A stretch of DNA of 64,000 nucleotides from Brevundimonas sp. LM2 (lineage in GTDB: Bacteria; Pseudomonadota; Alphaproteobacteria; Caulobacterales; Caulobacteraceae). Of the stretch, positions 49,921 to 59,033 are shown piece after piece (positions within the stretch are counted from its first letter, which is position 1; every line of letters starts with the position of its first letter). The notes under the pieces are model-generated. The model made no database searches. It worked only from the letters and a program-made list of their open reading frames with translations, and was not told where the DNA came from. The position numbers were made by a program, and so were the translations under genes. The stretch is from NCBI RefSeq assembly GCF_002002865.1, contig NZ_CP019508.1, forward strand, positions 186,001 through 250,000, given 5' to 3'.

Positions 49921-51020
49921 GTGTCTTGTCCGTCCAGGATGCGGCCCAGCACCCGGGCGGTGTAGTCCACCAACGGGATGATCCGGGCATAGTTCAGTCG
50001 AGCGGGTCCGATCACGCCGATGGCGCCCAGAACCCGCTGGCGGCCCGTCATATAGGGCGCCGCGACGACAGCGGAACCCGAAAGCGAAAACAACCGCGTT
50101 TCCGCCCCGATGAAGATGCGCACGCCCTGCGCCGCATTGACCCCGTCCAGCAGGCCGATCAGCTGTTCCTTCTGCTCCAGGTCGTCGAACAGGACCCGGA
50201 CCCGTTCCAGGTCCTCGGCCGCGCCCGCGTCCTGCAACAGATTCGCCCGGCCCCGCACGATCAGCGACCGCTCCCGGTCGGGCCCGCCCGACCAGGCCGC
50301 CAGCCCGTCCTCGACCAGCCGCGCGGCCGCCGCGTTCAGCTCCTGGCGGGCGGCGGTCAGCTCGGCCCCCATCTCGCTGCGCGCCTCAGCGAGGGGCCGG
50401 CCCTTCAGCCGGGCGTTGAGGAAGTTGGAGGCCTCCTGCAGCGTCGAGGGCGTGACCCCCGCCGCCAGGGTCATGATCCGGTTCTCGACCGAGCCGTCGT
50501 CTCCGACCAGGACCGCCAGGGCCTGATCCGTGCCCAGGGCCACGAACTCCACATGCTTGACGCCCGCGTCGCGGATCGGGGTCGCCACGATCCCCGCGCC
50601 GCCGGCGAGGCCCGAGAGCAGCGACGTCGCCTCGCCCAACGCTTCCTCGAATCCCTTGCCGCGCCCGGCCAGCCGCCCGTCGATCTCGCGGCGTTCCTCG
50701 GCCCCGATGTCGCCGATCTCCAGCAGGCCGTCGACGAACAGCCGCAGGCCGGCATGGGTCGGGATGCGCCCGGCCGAGGTGTGCGGGGCCGCCAGCAGCC
50801 CGGCCAGGGTCAGGTCCTGCATGGTGTTGCGGATCGAGGCCGGCGATAGCTGGACGCCGCCCCGGGACACGGTGCGCGACCCGACCGGCTCGCCGGTCTG
50901 GAGATAGGTTTCGACCACGGTGCGAAAGATGTCGCGGGCGCGGGCGTCCAGCGCCGTCAGACCGCCGACGGGGCCGGTCTGGTCGGCGAAGGGCGACGGG
51001 TGGGGGGCATACAGGCTCAC
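49917..51020 (-). CDS. hrcA: Heat-inducible transcription repressor HrcA
   Basis: The 367-residue protein has the HrcA winged helix ([23 protein letters not shown] near residue 20, then [13 protein letters not shown] near 50, H-T-S-A-G-R-I-P-T near 70). The GAF-like C-terminal domain follows. HrcA binds CIRCE; the matching site is before groES at 35096-35122. The GTG at 51020 was chosen because a promoter at 51027-51055 would begin transcription on it, so longer frames upstream are unlikely. Confidence 0.96.
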   Translation of the reverse strand: MSLYAPHPSPFADQTGPVGGLTALDARARDIFRTVVETYLQTGEPVGSRTVSRGGVQLSPASIRNTMQDLTLAGLLAAPHTSAGRIPTHAGLRLFVDGLLEIGDIGAEERREIDGRLAGRGKGFEEALGEATSLLSGLAGGAGIVATPIRDAGVKHVEFVALGTDQALAVLVGDDGSVENRIMTLAAGVTPSTLQEASNFLNARLKGRPLAEARSEMGAELTAARQELNAAAARLVEDGLAAWSGGPDRERSLIVRGRANLLQDAGAAEDLERVRVLFDDLEQKEQLIGLLDGVNAAQGVRIFIGAETRLFSLSGSAVVAAPYMTGRQRVLGAIGVIGPARLNYARIIPLVDYTARVLGRILDGQDT

Positions 51021-51026
51021 CCTTTC

Positions 51027-51055
51027 AGGATAAGCAGCCCGGCCCGATACGCCAA
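51027..51055 (-). promoter_or_regulatory. Promoter of hrcA-grpE; predicted leaderless
   Basis: On the minus strand TTGGCG (51055-51050) and TATCCT (51032-51027) are 17 bases apart. Six bases separate the -10 from the GTG start, so the transcript should start at or next to the start codon. No Shine-Dalgarno is available. This sits in the 64-base gap shared with divergent rph. Confidence 0.6.
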
Positions 51056-51084
51056 CGCATTCGCACGCTTCCAGGAAATCCCCC

Positions 51085-51813
51085 ATGCGCCCCTCCGACC
51101 GCACCCCCGAACAGCTTCGCGCCGTGACGCTGGAGACCGGCGTCAACCGCTATGCCGAGGGGTCCTGCCTGGTCTCGTTCGGCCATACCAAGGTGCTGGT
51201 CACGGCCTCGGTCGAGGAGAGCGTGCCGGGCTGGATGCGCGGCAAGGGGGCCGGCTGGGTCACGGCCGAATACGGCATGCTGCCCCGCGCCACCCACACC
51301 CGCGGCCGGCGCGAGGCCGCCGCCGGCAAACAGACGGGCCGCACCCAGGAGATCCAGCGGCTGATCGGCCGGTCCCTGCGCGCCGTCGTTGACCTGAAGG
51401 CCCTGGGCGAGCGTCAGGTCCTGATCGACTGCGACGTGATCCAGGCCGACGGCGGCACCCGCACCGCCTCCATCACCGGGGCCTGGGTCGCCATGGCCAC
51501 CGCTCTGAATTACCTGCGCGCCGAGGGGGTGATGAAGACCGACCCCATCCTGGACCAGGTCGCCGCCGTCTCCTGCGGCATCTTCGCCGACTCGCCCGTT
51601 CTGGACCTCGACTACGAGGAGGACTCCAACGCCGAGGCCGACGGCAATTTCGTCCTGACGGGCGCCGGCACCATCGTCGAGATCCAGGCCACCGGCGAGA
51701 AGCGCGGCTTCTCCCGCCCCGAGTTCGACCGGCTGTTCCAACTGGCGGAGATGGGCTGCGCCGACCTGTTCGCCCTGCAGCGCGCCGCCGTGGACGCCGC
51801 CGTCCCGCGCTGA
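51085..51813 (+). CDS. rph: Ribonuclease PH
   Basis: The 242-residue phosphorolytic exoribonuclease trims tRNA 3' ends. It begins [20 protein letters not shown], and has [19 protein letters not shown], the R-N-A-binding [34 protein letters not shown] region, and [14 protein letters not shown]. It is divergent from hrcA, the common arrangement in Caulobacterales. Confidence 0.98.
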   Translation: MRPSDRTPEQLRAVTLETGVNRYAEGSCLVSFGHTKVLVTASVEESVPGWMRGKGAGWVTAEYGMLPRATHTRGRREAAAGKQTGRTQEIQRLIGRSLRAVVDLKALGERQVLIDCDVIQADGGTRTASITGAWVAMATALNYLRAEGVMKTDPILDQVAAVSCGIFADSPVLDLDYEEDSNAEADGNFVLTGAGTIVEIQATGEKRGFSRPEFDRLFQLAEMGCADLFALQRAAVDAAVPR

Positions 51814-51877
51814 GGCCAGGGCTTTGCAGGCGGGGACAAAACAGAGCATCGTCCGGGTCTGTCGATCGGAGACGCCC

Positions 51878-52267
51878 ATGCCCCGCCTGCCCGCCCTCTT
51901 GGCCCTGACGGCCGCCCTGGCGCTCTCCGCCTGCCAGCAGCCCGCCCAGGCCCCGGCGGCGGCACCCAGCGAAGACGCAGCGGTGACCCCCGTTCCGTCG
52001 ACGGCCGAGATGCCCGTCGACGCGCCTCCGCAGGAAGAGGCCGTCCCGTCCGGGGGCCTGGACACGGCCGCGGCCGACACGCCCTGCCGCGACAGCCTGG
52101 GCGAGACCGCCTCGGCCCGGCTGGTCCAGCGCTGCATCGCCGTCAGCCCCGCGACCCGCCCGCCCTGCAACGCCGCCAACCCCTGCGCCCTGATCCAGGG
52201 CGAGATCGACCGCGCCTGCGGCCAATACGGCCCGGACGAGACGAAGCCGGCGGAGTGCGCGGCCTAG
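51878..52267 (+). CDS. Small lipoprotein of unknown function
   Basis: The 129-residue protein has a lipoprotein signal with L-S-A-C at about 16-19, then a Pro/Ala-rich linker. A small C-terminal domain carries five cysteines: T-P-C-R-D, Q-R-C-I-A, P-P-C-N-A, N-P-C-A-L, D-R-A-C-G and a last E-C-A. The even pattern suggests disulfides in the periplasm. The DsbD-like gene is elsewhere in this window but not linked. The start was chosen to keep the lipobox. I recognise no family. Confidence 0.75.
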   Translation: MPRLPALLALTAALALSACQQPAQAPAAAPSEDAAVTPVPSTAEMPVDAPPQEEAVPSGGLDTAAADTPCRDSLGETASARLVQRCIAVSPATRPPCNAANPCALIQGEIDRACGQYGPDETKPAECAA

Positions 52268-52275
52268 GATGACAA

Positions 52276-52302
52276 TCTCCCTCCCCTTCATGGGGAGGGA
52301 GA
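52276..52302. repeat. Short CTCCCTCCCC palindrome
   Basis: CTCCCTCCCC and GGGGAGGGAG are perfect inverted arms around TTCAT. The arm matches the end hairpins of elements E1 and E4, so this looks like a solitary end. Confidence 0.7.
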
Positions 52303-52305
52303 AGA

Positions 52306-52338
52306 TAAAAAAAGGCCCCGCTGTCGCCAGCGGGGCCT
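52306..52338 (-). terminator. Rho-independent terminator of pnp
   Basis: A perfect 11-bp stem AGGCCCCGCTG / CAGCGGGGCCT (52313-52338) with a four-base loop is followed on the minus strand by TTTTTTT (52312-52306). It lies 27 bases after the pnp stop. Confidence 0.9.
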
Positions 52339-52365
52339 CGTTCGTTTCAGCCTTGAGGCCGAAGC

Positions 52366-54612
52366 TTAGTCGCGACGGCTGCGGCCGCGACCGCGATCGC
52401 CGCCACGGTCTCCGCCGCCTTCACGCTTCTTGCCGCCACCGCCGGTGTCTTCGGTCAGAGGGGCCTCGCCGCGTTCGGCGCGTTCGGCATTGATCTTGTC
52501 GGTCAGATCCTCACCGGTGGCCTGGTCGACGACCTTCATCGACAGCTTGGTCTTGCCGCGATCGTCGAAGCCCAGGAACTTGACCTTGACCTCCTGGCCT
52601 TCCGACAGGACGTCGGCCGGGTTGGCGACGCGTTCCAGACCGATCTGGGACACGTGGACCAGGCCGTCCTTTGCGCCGAAGAAGTTCACGAAGGCGCCGA
52701 AGTCGACGACCTTCACGACCTTGCCGGAGTAGATCATGCCGGGCTCGGGCTCGGACACGATCGAGGAGATCCAGTTCTTGGCGGCGTCGATCTTCTCTTG
52801 ATCCGAGGCCGCGATCTTCACCGTGCCGTCGTCCTCGATGTTGATCTTGGCGCCGGTCTTCTCGACGATCTCGCGGATGATCTTGCCGCCGGTGCCGATG
52901 ATGTCGCGGATCTTGTCGACCGGAACCTTGATGGATTCGATCTTCGGCGCGTACTCACCGAGCTCGGTGCGGGCGCCGTCGATGGCCTTGTCCATCTCGT
53001 CGAGGATGTGAAGACGGCCGGCCGAGGCCTGGGCGATCGCCTGCTTCATGATCTCTTCGGTGATGCCGGCGACCTTGATGTCCATCTGCAGCGAGGTGAT
53101 GCCGTCACGCGTGCCGGCGACCTTGAAGTCCATGTCGCCCAGGTGATCTTCGTCACCCAGGATGTCGGACAGGATGGCGAACTCGCCCGACGGCTCCAGG
53201 ATCAGGCCCATGGCGATGCCCGAGACGGGCTTCTTCAGGGGCACGCCCGCGTCCATCAGCGCCAGCGAGGCCCCGCAGACCGAGGCCATGGAGGACGAGC
53301 CGTTGGACTCGGTGATCTCCGAGACGATGCGGATCGTATAGGGGAACTCCTCGGCGGTCGGCAGCATCGGACGGATCGCCCGCCAGGCCAGCTTGCCGTG
53401 ACCGATTTCCCGACGGCCCGCGCCGCCCATCCGACCGGTCTCGCCGACCGAATAGGGAGGGAAGTTGTAGTGCAGGAGGAATTTCTCCTTGTAGGTCCCC
53501 GACAGGGCGTCGACGTACTGCTCGTCCTCGCCGGTGCCCAGGGTGGCGACCACGATGGCCTGGGTTTCACCGCGGGTGAACAGGGCCGAACCGTGGGTGC
53601 GCGGGAACAGGCCGACTTCCGAGACGATGTCGCGGACCTTGTCGAGCGCGCGACCGTCGACGCGGTGGGCGTTGTCGATGATGTCGCGACGCAGGACGTG
53701 GGCTTCGCATTCCTTCCAGGCGACGCCGAACTTGGCGCTGTCGACGCCGTCCGGGTTCTCGTCGGTCTTCACCAGGGCGGCCGAGGCCTTCTTCTTGGCG
53801 GCGCCGACGGCTTCATGACGGGCATGCTTGCCGGGGTGGGTATAGGCGGCCTTGATGTCTTCGCCGACCAGCGACTGGATCTGGGTGACGACGCCCGAGT
53901 GGTCCTCGGCGGTGAAGTCGAACGGATCCTTGGCGGCGTGCTCGGCCATTTCGATGATGGCGTCGATCACCGGCTGCATGCCGCGGTGCGCGAACATCAG
54001 GGCGTCCAGCATGATCTGCTCGGACAGTTCTTTGGCTTCGGACTCGACCATCATCAGGGCGTCCTTGGTGCCCGCGACGACCAGGTCCAGCTCCGACGAC
54101 GGCAGCTGGTCCAGGGTCGGGTTCAGCACGAACTCGCCGTCGATATAGCCGACGCGCGCGGCGCCGATCGGGCCCATGAAGGGCACGCCCGACAGGGTCA
54201 GGGCGGCGGAGGTGGCGACCATGCCGACGATGTCGGGGTCGTTCTCCAGGTCGTGCTGCAGCACGGTGATGACGACCTGGGTCTCGTTCTTGAAGCCCTT
54301 GACGAACAGGGGGCGGATCGGACGGTCGATCAGGCGGGAGACCAGGGTCTCCTTCTCGGTCGGACGGCCTTCACGCTTGAAATAGCCACCCGGGATCTTG
54401 CCGGCGGCGAAGGTCTTTTCCTGATAGTTGACGGTCAGCGGGAAGAAATCCAGGCCCGGCTTGGGCGCGCGGCCGTAAACGACGGTGGCGAGGACGACGG
54501 TCTCGCCATAGGTGGCCAGGACGGCGCCGTCGGCCTGGCGGGCGATGCGGCCCGTTTCCAGGGTCAGCGGGCGTCCGGCCCAGTCGATCGTCTTGCGTTT
54601 GATATCGAACAT
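52366..54612 (-). CDS. pnp: Polyribonucleotide nucleotidyltransferase
   Basis: The 748-residue PNPase has two RNase PH-like cores ([20 protein letters not shown] and later [16 protein letters not shown] near residue 355), a KH domain ([15 protein letters not shown] near 560), and an S1 domain ([15 protein letters not shown] near 626). The tail is Gly/Arg/Asp-rich. It degrades RNA and in other bacteria is the scaffold partner of RNase E. The ATG at 54612 starts at the conserved MFDIKRK; longer frames upstream were rejected. Confidence 0.98.
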   Translation of the reverse strand: MFDIKRKTIDWAGRPLTLETGRIARQADGAVLATYGETVVLATVVYGRAPKPGLDFFPLTVNYQEKTFAAGKIPGGYFKREGRPTEKETLVSRLIDRPIRPLFVKGFKNETQVVITVLQHDLENDPDIVGMVATSAALTLSGVPFMGPIGAARVGYIDGEFVLNPTLDQLPSSELDLVVAGTKDALMMVESEAKELSEQIMLDALMFAHRGMQPVIDAIIEMAEHAAKDPFDFTAEDHSGVVTQIQSLVGEDIKAAYTHPGKHARHEAVGAAKKKASAALVKTDENPDGVDSAKFGVAWKECEAHVLRRDIIDNAHRVDGRALDKVRDIVSEVGLFPRTHGSALFTRGETQAIVVATLGTGEDEQYVDALSGTYKEKFLLHYNFPPYSVGETGRMGGAGRREIGHGKLAWRAIRPMLPTAEEFPYTIRIVSEITESNGSSSMASVCGASLALMDAGVPLKKPVSGIAMGLILEPSGEFAILSDILGDEDHLGDMDFKVAGTRDGITSLQMDIKVAGITEEIMKQAIAQASAGRLHILDEMDKAIDGARTELGEYAPKIESIKVPVDKIRDIIGTGGKIIREIVEKTGAKINIEDDGTVKIAASDQEKIDAAKNWISSIVSEPEPGMIYSGKVVKVVDFGAFVNFFGAKDGLVHVSQIGLERVANPADVLSEGQEVKVKFLGFDDRGKTKLSMKVVDQATGEDLTDKINAERAERGEAPLTEDTGGGGKKREGGGDRGGDRGRGRSRRD

Positions 54613-54808
54613 GTTTCGTCTTTCGTGTCCCGGCGGGCGTATTCCCGGCGGGGTCCCATCAGTGGGTCGGATGCGTCGGGCGTTCAGTCCTTCGATCCAT
54701 GGACCGCCGCCCCATGGCGATCGGTCCGGGAGTGTCTGAGGACCGTTATCGAGCCCTCGCGTCATGTGCCGTACGTCCGGCGGCACACCGGTCTTTAAGA
54801 TGCGGAAA

Positions 54809-54833
54809 GAGGCGCGGACATGGCCCGCGCCTC
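54809..54833 (-). terminator. Probable terminator after rpsO
   Basis: GAGGCGCGG (54809-54817) pairs with CCGCGCCTC (54825-54833). On the minus strand it is followed by TTTCC, a weak T-run. The remaining gap 54613-54808 should hold the pnp promoter and leader; PnpA leader processing is plausible but no structure stands out. Confidence 0.6.
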
Positions 54834-54855
54834 GAAACTGTCCGCGTGTCTGCGC

Positions 54856-55125
54856 TTAGCGGCGCAGGTTCAGCTTGGTGATCAGGGCGGTGTAACGCTC
54901 CTTATCGACCTTGGTCAGGTGGTCCAGAAGGCGACGACGCTGCGAGACCATCTTGAGCAGGCCGCGGCGCGAGTGGTTGTCCTTCTTGTGGGTCTTGAAG
55001 TGCTCGGTGAGGTTGGCGATGCGTTCCGAAAGAATCGCGACCTGGACCTCGGCCGAACCGGTGTCGCCCGCGGTGCGGGCGTTCTCGGCGATGACTTCGT
55101 TCTTACGCTCGGGCGTAATCGACAT
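54856..55125 (-). CDS. rpsO: 30S ribosomal protein S15
   Basis: The 89-residue protein is complete: [20 protein letters not shown], then [40 protein letters not shown]15 (uS15) binds 16S rRNA in the central domain. It lies between truB and pnp as usual. Confidence 0.99.
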   Translation of the reverse strand: MSITPERKNEVIAENARTAGDTGSAEVQVAILSERIANLTEHFKTHKKDNHSRRGLLKMVSQRRRLLDHLTKVDKERYTALITKLNLRR

Positions 55126-55137
55126 CGGGTGTACTCC

Positions 55138-56070
55138 TTATTGGAGATTGAATACGCGGTCGGGTTCTAGCCGGCCGGCCCGCAACTGACCGAGAGCGAC
55201 GAGGGTCTGACCCTGAAAGGCGGAAACGGTGCGCGAGCCGTCCCGAAGGCGGCTCTTGAGCGTCTCGACCTGTCGGGGGAGCAGAACGATCGGTCGTCCC
55301 TGACGAAGCGAGAAGGCATCCTGGTCCGTAATGGCCAACTCCGGGATGTCGTCCAGGGCGGTCGCAACGGGCAATAGGCCTTCCAAGGCGGCGTCCCTAT
55401 GCACCAGATCGGTCAGGAAATCCAGCGTGACGGCGTTCTCGACCGAAAACGGCCCGACCCGCTCGCGGCGCAGGGCCGAGACATGCCCCTCGGCCCCGAG
55501 CATCGTCGCCAGGTCGCGGGCCAGGGAGCGGACATAGACGCCCTTGCCGGTGCGGATGGTCAGCTCGACGTGGTCGGCGTCGGGCGCGTCCGTGACCTCG
55601 GCCGAATGGATGGTGACGCGGCGGCTCTCCAGATCGAAGTCGGCCCCCTCGCGGGCCAGGTCATAGGCGCGCTGGCCGTCGACCTTGATGGCGCTGAACC
55701 GGGGCGGGGTCTGGTCGATCTCGCCGACGAAGGCCGGCAGGGCGGCGCGCACCGCCTCGACCGGGGGCCGCACGTCGGACCGGCCGACGATCTCGCCCTC
55801 CCGGTCCAGACTGTCGGTCGAGATCCCCCAGTTGATGGTGAAGCGATAGACCTTCTCCGCCTCCATCATGAAGGGCACGGTCTTGGTCGCCTCGCCCAGG
55901 GCGATTGGCAGAATGCCGCTGGCCAGCGGGTCCAGCGTCCCGGCGTGGCCGGCCTTCTGGGCGTCGAACAGCCGGCGGACCTTGGACACGGCGTCGGTCG
56001 AGCCCAGCTCGAACGGCTTGTCCAGACAGACCCAGCCATTGACGACGAGGCCCCGTTTCCTGCGGCCCAT
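55138..56070 (-). CDS. truB: tRNA pseudouridine-55 synthase
   Basis: The 310-residue enzyme makes pseudouridine 55 in the T loop of tRNAs. It has G-W-V-C-L-D-K-P near residue 10, the catalytic Asp in [12 protein letters not shown] near 46, and [24 protein letters not shown] and the PUA-like C-terminal domain complete it. Its ATG shares one base with the rbfA TGA. Confidence 0.97.
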   Translation of the reverse strand: MGRRKRGLVVNGWVCLDKPFELGSTDAVSKVRRLFDAQKAGHAGTLDPLASGILPIALGEATKTVPFMMEAEKVYRFTINWGISTDSLDREGEIVGRSDVRPPVEAVRAALPAFVGEIDQTPPRFSAIKVDGQRAYDLAREGADFDLESRRVTIHSAEVTDAPDADHVELTIRTGKGVYVRSLARDLATMLGAEGHVSALRRERVGPFSVENAVTLDFLTDLVHRDAALEGLLPVATALDDIPELAITDQDAFSLRQGRPIVLLPRQVETLKSRLRDGSRTVSAFQGQTLVALGQLRAGRLEPDRVFNLQ

Positions 56071-56546
56071 CAGGCGGCCGAGCCAGTAGGGTCCGGTGCG
56101 CCGTCTTCGTCATCCTCAACGGGCGGCACGAAGGAGTCCGCCCGCACGCGCGGGTCGTCCAGCAGGCGGTTCAGGCGCTCGGCGGCGGCGAAGCTCTCGT
56201 CGTGGCGGAAGCGCAGGTCCGGCGTAAACCGCATGTCGATATGCCGCCCCAGAGCCCCGCGCAAGAATTTGGCATGGGCGTTCAGCGCCTTGACGATCTC
56301 ATCGATGTGGCCGGCGGTGTCGGAGGTCTCGATGCCGGCCCCCAGCGGTTCGACGAAACAGGTGGCGTGTTTCAGGTCGGGGGACAGCCGCACCTCGGTG
56401 ACCGTGACGGAGACGCCGACCAGGGCCGGATCGCGGATCTCGTTCTCGCGCATCACCTCGACCAGGGCGTGGCGGATCATTTCGGAGGCGCGCAGCTGGC
56501 GCTGGCTGACCAGACCGGCGGTGGACTTGGGTTTCTTGTTGCTCAT
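56070..56546 (-). CDS. rbfA: Ribosome-binding factor A
   Basis: The 158-residue protein has the RbfA KH-like domain: [40 protein letters not shown], and [12 protein letters not shown]. The tail is acidic. RbfA helps mature the 30S subunit. The ATG at 56546 begins MSNKKPKS; frames that extend further upstream would cross the divergent promoter. infB, its usual upstream neighbour, is 2.5 kb away here. Confidence 0.96.
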   Translation of the reverse strand: MSNKKPKSTAGLVSQRQLRASEMIRHALVEVMRENEIRDPALVGVSVTVTEVRLSPDLKHATCFVEPLGAGIETSDTAGHIDEIVKALNAHAKFLRGALGRHIDMRFTPDLRFRHDESFAAAERLNRLLDDPRVRADSFVPPVEDDEDGAPDPTGSAA

Positions 56547-56676
56547 GGCAGGCGATCCTTGCGCGCCGGGGATCGGACCCGGTCGGGAAAGCGGACCTGA
56601 TGACGCGGGTCCGAAAAGCGAGGGGCGGGGTCTAGGCCCGTGGAGCCGCCATGTCCAGTTTCGCAAGATCAGAGGA

Positions 56677-56724
56677 CTCTGCTTGACAGAGCGTGCAGTC
56701 CACGCTTCACTCTGCAGCACAGAG
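56677..56724 (+). promoter_or_regulatory. Promoter flanked by two CTCTG-N5-CAGAG operators
   Basis: ACTCTGCTTGACAGAG (56676-56691) and ACTCTGCAGCACAGAG (56709-56724) are copies of one dyad, CTCTG-N5-CAGAG, with centres 33 bases apart. The first overlaps a TTGACA -35 box (56683-56688). The second follows a weak -10, TTCACT (56706-56711), after a 17-base spacer. The first gene starts at 56746 with an AGGGAG ribosome site. Confidence 0.7.
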
Positions 56725-56745
56725 TTTCATCCAGGGAGACGGCAG

Positions 56746-57312
56746 ATGGTGATATCGAGGGAAGAGGCGTCGGCGGCCCTGTCGGCCATCGACCAGACGA
56801 CGGGGCGCAGCCAGACCCTGCGAGCCTATGGCGCGGCCGGGCCGATCGCCATGCTGTGGGGTGTGATCTGGATGCTGGGATACGGGGCCATGGCGCTCTC
56901 GCCCGACTATCGCTGGGCCTGGGTTTGGCTGCCGCTGGACCTGGTCGGTTTCGCTGTCACCCTGTGGCTGGTGCAGCGGGGCCGGTCCGGGGCGGGGCAA
57001 TCGGCCGGGATCGGCACCCTGTGGAAGGGGATCGTCGCCGCCGTCGCCATCACGACCGTGCTCACCGCCGTCTACGCCATGGCCGGCCCGCTGCCGGCGG
57101 GTCTCTACATGGCCCTGCCCGCGCTGCTGGCGGGGCTGGCCTACATCGTCCTGGGCCTGGTGCGGATGACGCGGTTCATCTGGGTCGGGGCCGCGCTCAT
57201 CGCGGCGACCGTGGCCGGCTTCTTCCTGTTCCCGGCGCACTACGCCTTGTGGATGGCGGCTGTCGGCGGCATCGGCCTGGGGTTGGGCGGCTTCTGGATC
57301 TGGCGGGCGTGA
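56746..57312 (+). CDS. Integral membrane protein of unknown function
   Basis: The 188-residue protein has a short soluble N-terminus (MVISREEASAALSAIDQTTG) and six hydrophobic helices, at about 32-50, 58-78, 92-112, 118-138, 143-160 and 163-185. It is cotranscribed and coupled (GTGA) with a winged-helix regulator. The pair, with doubled operators, recalls autoregulated regulator-membrane sensor units in Caulobacterales. I recognise no named family. Confidence 0.8.
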   Translation: MVISREEASAALSAIDQTTGRSQTLRAYGAAGPIAMLWGVIWMLGYGAMALSPDYRWAWVWLPLDLVGFAVTLWLVQRGRSGAGQSAGIGTLWKGIVAAVAITTVLTAVYAMAGPLPAGLYMALPALLAGLAYIVLGLVRMTRFIWVGAALIAATVAGFFLFPAHYALWMAAVGGIGLGLGGFWIWRA

Positions 57313-57638
57313 GCGGCGGCATGCTCGACGAACTGATCCACCAGCCACTGCGCCTGAAGATCATGGCCGCCCTTTGGGCCGATCGGACAGTCGAACCGCT
57401 CGAGTTCGGTCGGCTGAAGACCGTGACCGGCGCGACCGACGGCAATCTGGGCAGCCATCTGACGGCGCTCGAGAAGGCGGGCTATGTCGCGATCGCGAAA
57501 GACTTCGTCGGCAAACGGCCCCGCACCCGCGTCTCGCTGACGACCAGCGGGGGGCGGGCCTTTCGCGGCCATGTCGAATATCTGCGTCAGATCATCGAGG
57601 AGGCGGACGGCGAGCGGCCCGGTCTATCGCCGCCATGA
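57309..57638 (+). CDS. Winged-helix transcriptional regulator (MarR/ArsR-like)
   Basis: The 109-residue protein has one winged-helix domain: I-H-Q-P-L-R-L-K-I-M-A-A-L-W-A, G-A-T-D-G-N-L-G-S-H-L-T-A-L-E-K-A-G-Y-V as recognition helix near residue 40-58, and the wing K-R-P-R-T-R-V-S-L-T. This is the small stand-alone type, called transcriptional regulator in many genomes. A GTG at 57309 overlaps the upstream stop by four bases; the ATG at 57321 is the alternative. Its 3' end overlaps the convergent DUF2459 gene by 47 bases. Confidence 0.88.
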   Translation: MSGGMLDELIHQPLRLKIMAALWADRTVEPLEFGRLKTVTGATDGNLGSHLTALEKAGYVAIAKDFVGKRPRTRVSLTTSGGRAFRGHVEYLRQIIEEADGERPGLSPP

Positions 57639-58272
57639 CCTCGCCCGCCGTTTCGGTCCGTTGAGGCCGGACGGACAGGCCGGCGGCGTTCAGCACCCGG
57701 GCCGTCCAGTTGTTGCACAGGTAGCCGATCCAGAACGGCTCCTGGCTGGCGAAGAAATGCGCGCCGTCGCCGGCCCGCGCCAGGGTCCGACGCGGTCGGC
57801 CGTCGTCCAGGGCCAGCGACGCCTCGACCCGCCCGGCCAGTCCCTTGAACCCCGCCGGCGTCAGACGCAGGGTCCGGCGCGCCCCGGGCGGAAAGCGCCG
57901 GGACGGATCGCCCGCTTCGGGGTCCAGCATGATCACGGAGGCATTGCCCGGCCACAGGAAGGCGCGGATCCCGTCGGGGATCCGGCTTTCCATCGGGGTG
58001 GTGTCGGTGAAGAATTTGGCGTCGCCCCAGCCGATCAACACCCAGTCGCCCGATCCGATCGCGCGCGAGGCCTCGGCGAGCGGCCCGCCCCGGGCCTCCA
58101 GCGCGGCGCGCGGGACGGCCAGGTCGGTGTGAAAGCCGTTGTTCAGCACATGGACGGGAATGCCCTCCGGTCCGCCCGCGAGCGACGCCGGATCTCCAGC
58201 CAGGGTCCAGGTCCACAGGGCCGCGATCCAGCCCAGGGCCCCGGCGAGCAGGAGCGCGGGCCAGACCCGCAT
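57592..58272 (-). CDS. DUF2459 (TIGR02117-like) protein
   Basis: The 226-residue protein has an N-terminal membrane anchor (MRVWPALLLAGALGWIAALW). The family features follow: I-P-V-H-V-L-N-N-G-F-H-T-D-L-A-V-P near residue 40, D-W-V-L-I-G-W-G-D-A-K-F-F-T-D-T near 75, and the late Y-L-C-N-N-W-T-A-R-V-L-N-A-A-G-L. The His/Asp/Cys pattern is like a papain-like fold, but activity is unknown. Its ATG overlaps the upstream gene stop by one base. Confidence 0.88.
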   Translation of the reverse strand: MRVWPALLLAGALGWIAALWTWTLAGDPASLAGGPEGIPVHVLNNGFHTDLAVPRAALEARGGPLAEASRAIGSGDWVLIGWGDAKFFTDTTPMESRIPDGIRAFLWPGNASVIMLDPEAGDPSRRFPPGARRTLRLTPAGFKGLAGRVEASLALDDGRPRRTLARAGDGAHFFASQEPFWIGYLCNNWTARVLNAAGLSVRPQRTETAGEVMAAIDRAARRPPPR

Positions 58273-58766
58273 CAGGGGGCGGGGGGCGTCAGGCGCGGCG
58301 GCAGGCTCCACTCGCCGCGGTAGTCGTAGGACAGGGTCACGCAGTGGCGGAACTGGCCGTCCAGCCAGCGGCCGGTCGCCTGCATCGCCATGGGCCGTCC
58401 CGCCTGGACCCGGCCGATGACCAGGAAGGTCTCCTCGGCCCCCGGGCACAGGGCCCGGGCGAGGCCGCGCCCGTCGCCCTCGGTGTCGATGGAATAGACC
58501 GTGGACTGGGTCGCGCCGTCGGGCAGGACGCCCCGGGCCCCTTCCGGCCCGCCCCGGCGGATGGCGGCCGTGCCGCGCGCGCTGGTCGAGATGATCCGGC
58601 GCACATTGACCCCGCCGAACAGCCCGCGCTCGACCTCCAGCGTCACCCCGCGCGTCAGGGCGGTGGTCACCCGGTCGGACGGGTTGAACGACAGATAGCG
58701 CGTGTCGGCCGCCGCCGGGGAGGCGATCAGGCCGAGGAGCAGGAGGGGAGTCAGGCGAAGGCGCAT
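58272..58766 (-). CDS. Exported hypothetical protein
   Basis: The 164-residue protein has a signal peptide (MRLRLTPLLLLGLIASPAAAD). Its body has T-R-Y-L-S-F-N-P-S-D-R-V-T-T-A-L-T-R-G-V-T-L-E-V-E, a Gly/Arg-rich middle and two Cys (L-C-P-G and R-H-C-V-T). I recognise no family. The gene ends on the first base of the DUF2459 start, so both are coupled. Confidence 0.75.
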   Translation of the reverse strand: MRLRLTPLLLLGLIASPAAADTRYLSFNPSDRVTTALTRGVTLEVERGLFGGVNVRRIISTSARGTAAIRRGGPEGARGVLPDGATQSTVYSIDTEGDGRGLARALCPGAEETFLVIGRVQAGRPMAMQATGRWLDGQFRHCVTLSYDYRGEWSLPPRLTPPAP

Positions 58767-58820
58767 GGCTGAACCATACCGCGACTTGCGGCGGAAGGGA
58801 GGCGGGGGCGAAGGTGAGCC

Positions 58821-58976
58821 TCTCCCTCCCCCGCAGGGGGAGGGTGGTCGAAGCGAAGCGGAGACCGGGTGGGGGCGGCAAGGCGCAACCACACCGGTCC
58901 GTGTCCGCGTCACCGGCCGTTCCCACCCCGTCGATGCAAGCGCATCGACGACCCTCCCCCGCAGGGGGAGGGAGAG
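58821..58976. repeat. Hairpin-ended intergenic element E4 (156 bp)
   Basis: The element lies in the 267-base gap 58767-59033 before the hypothetical gene and after infB. End hairpins CTCCCTCCCCCGCAGGGGG and CCCCCGCAGGGGGAGGGAG are inverted copies. The core shares CCGGGTGGGG, GGCGGCAAGGC, GTCACCGGCC and TTCCCACCCCGTC with E1 in the same order. Inside the right end is the palindrome GTCGATGCAAGCGCATCGAC, where E1 has a different one. The remaining bases hold no gene. Confidence 0.85.
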
Positions 58977-59033
58977 GGCACCGCCACCGCGCTCAAGCAG
59001 AGAGCCGCCGCGCGGCGAGCGGTAGCGCCCTTC

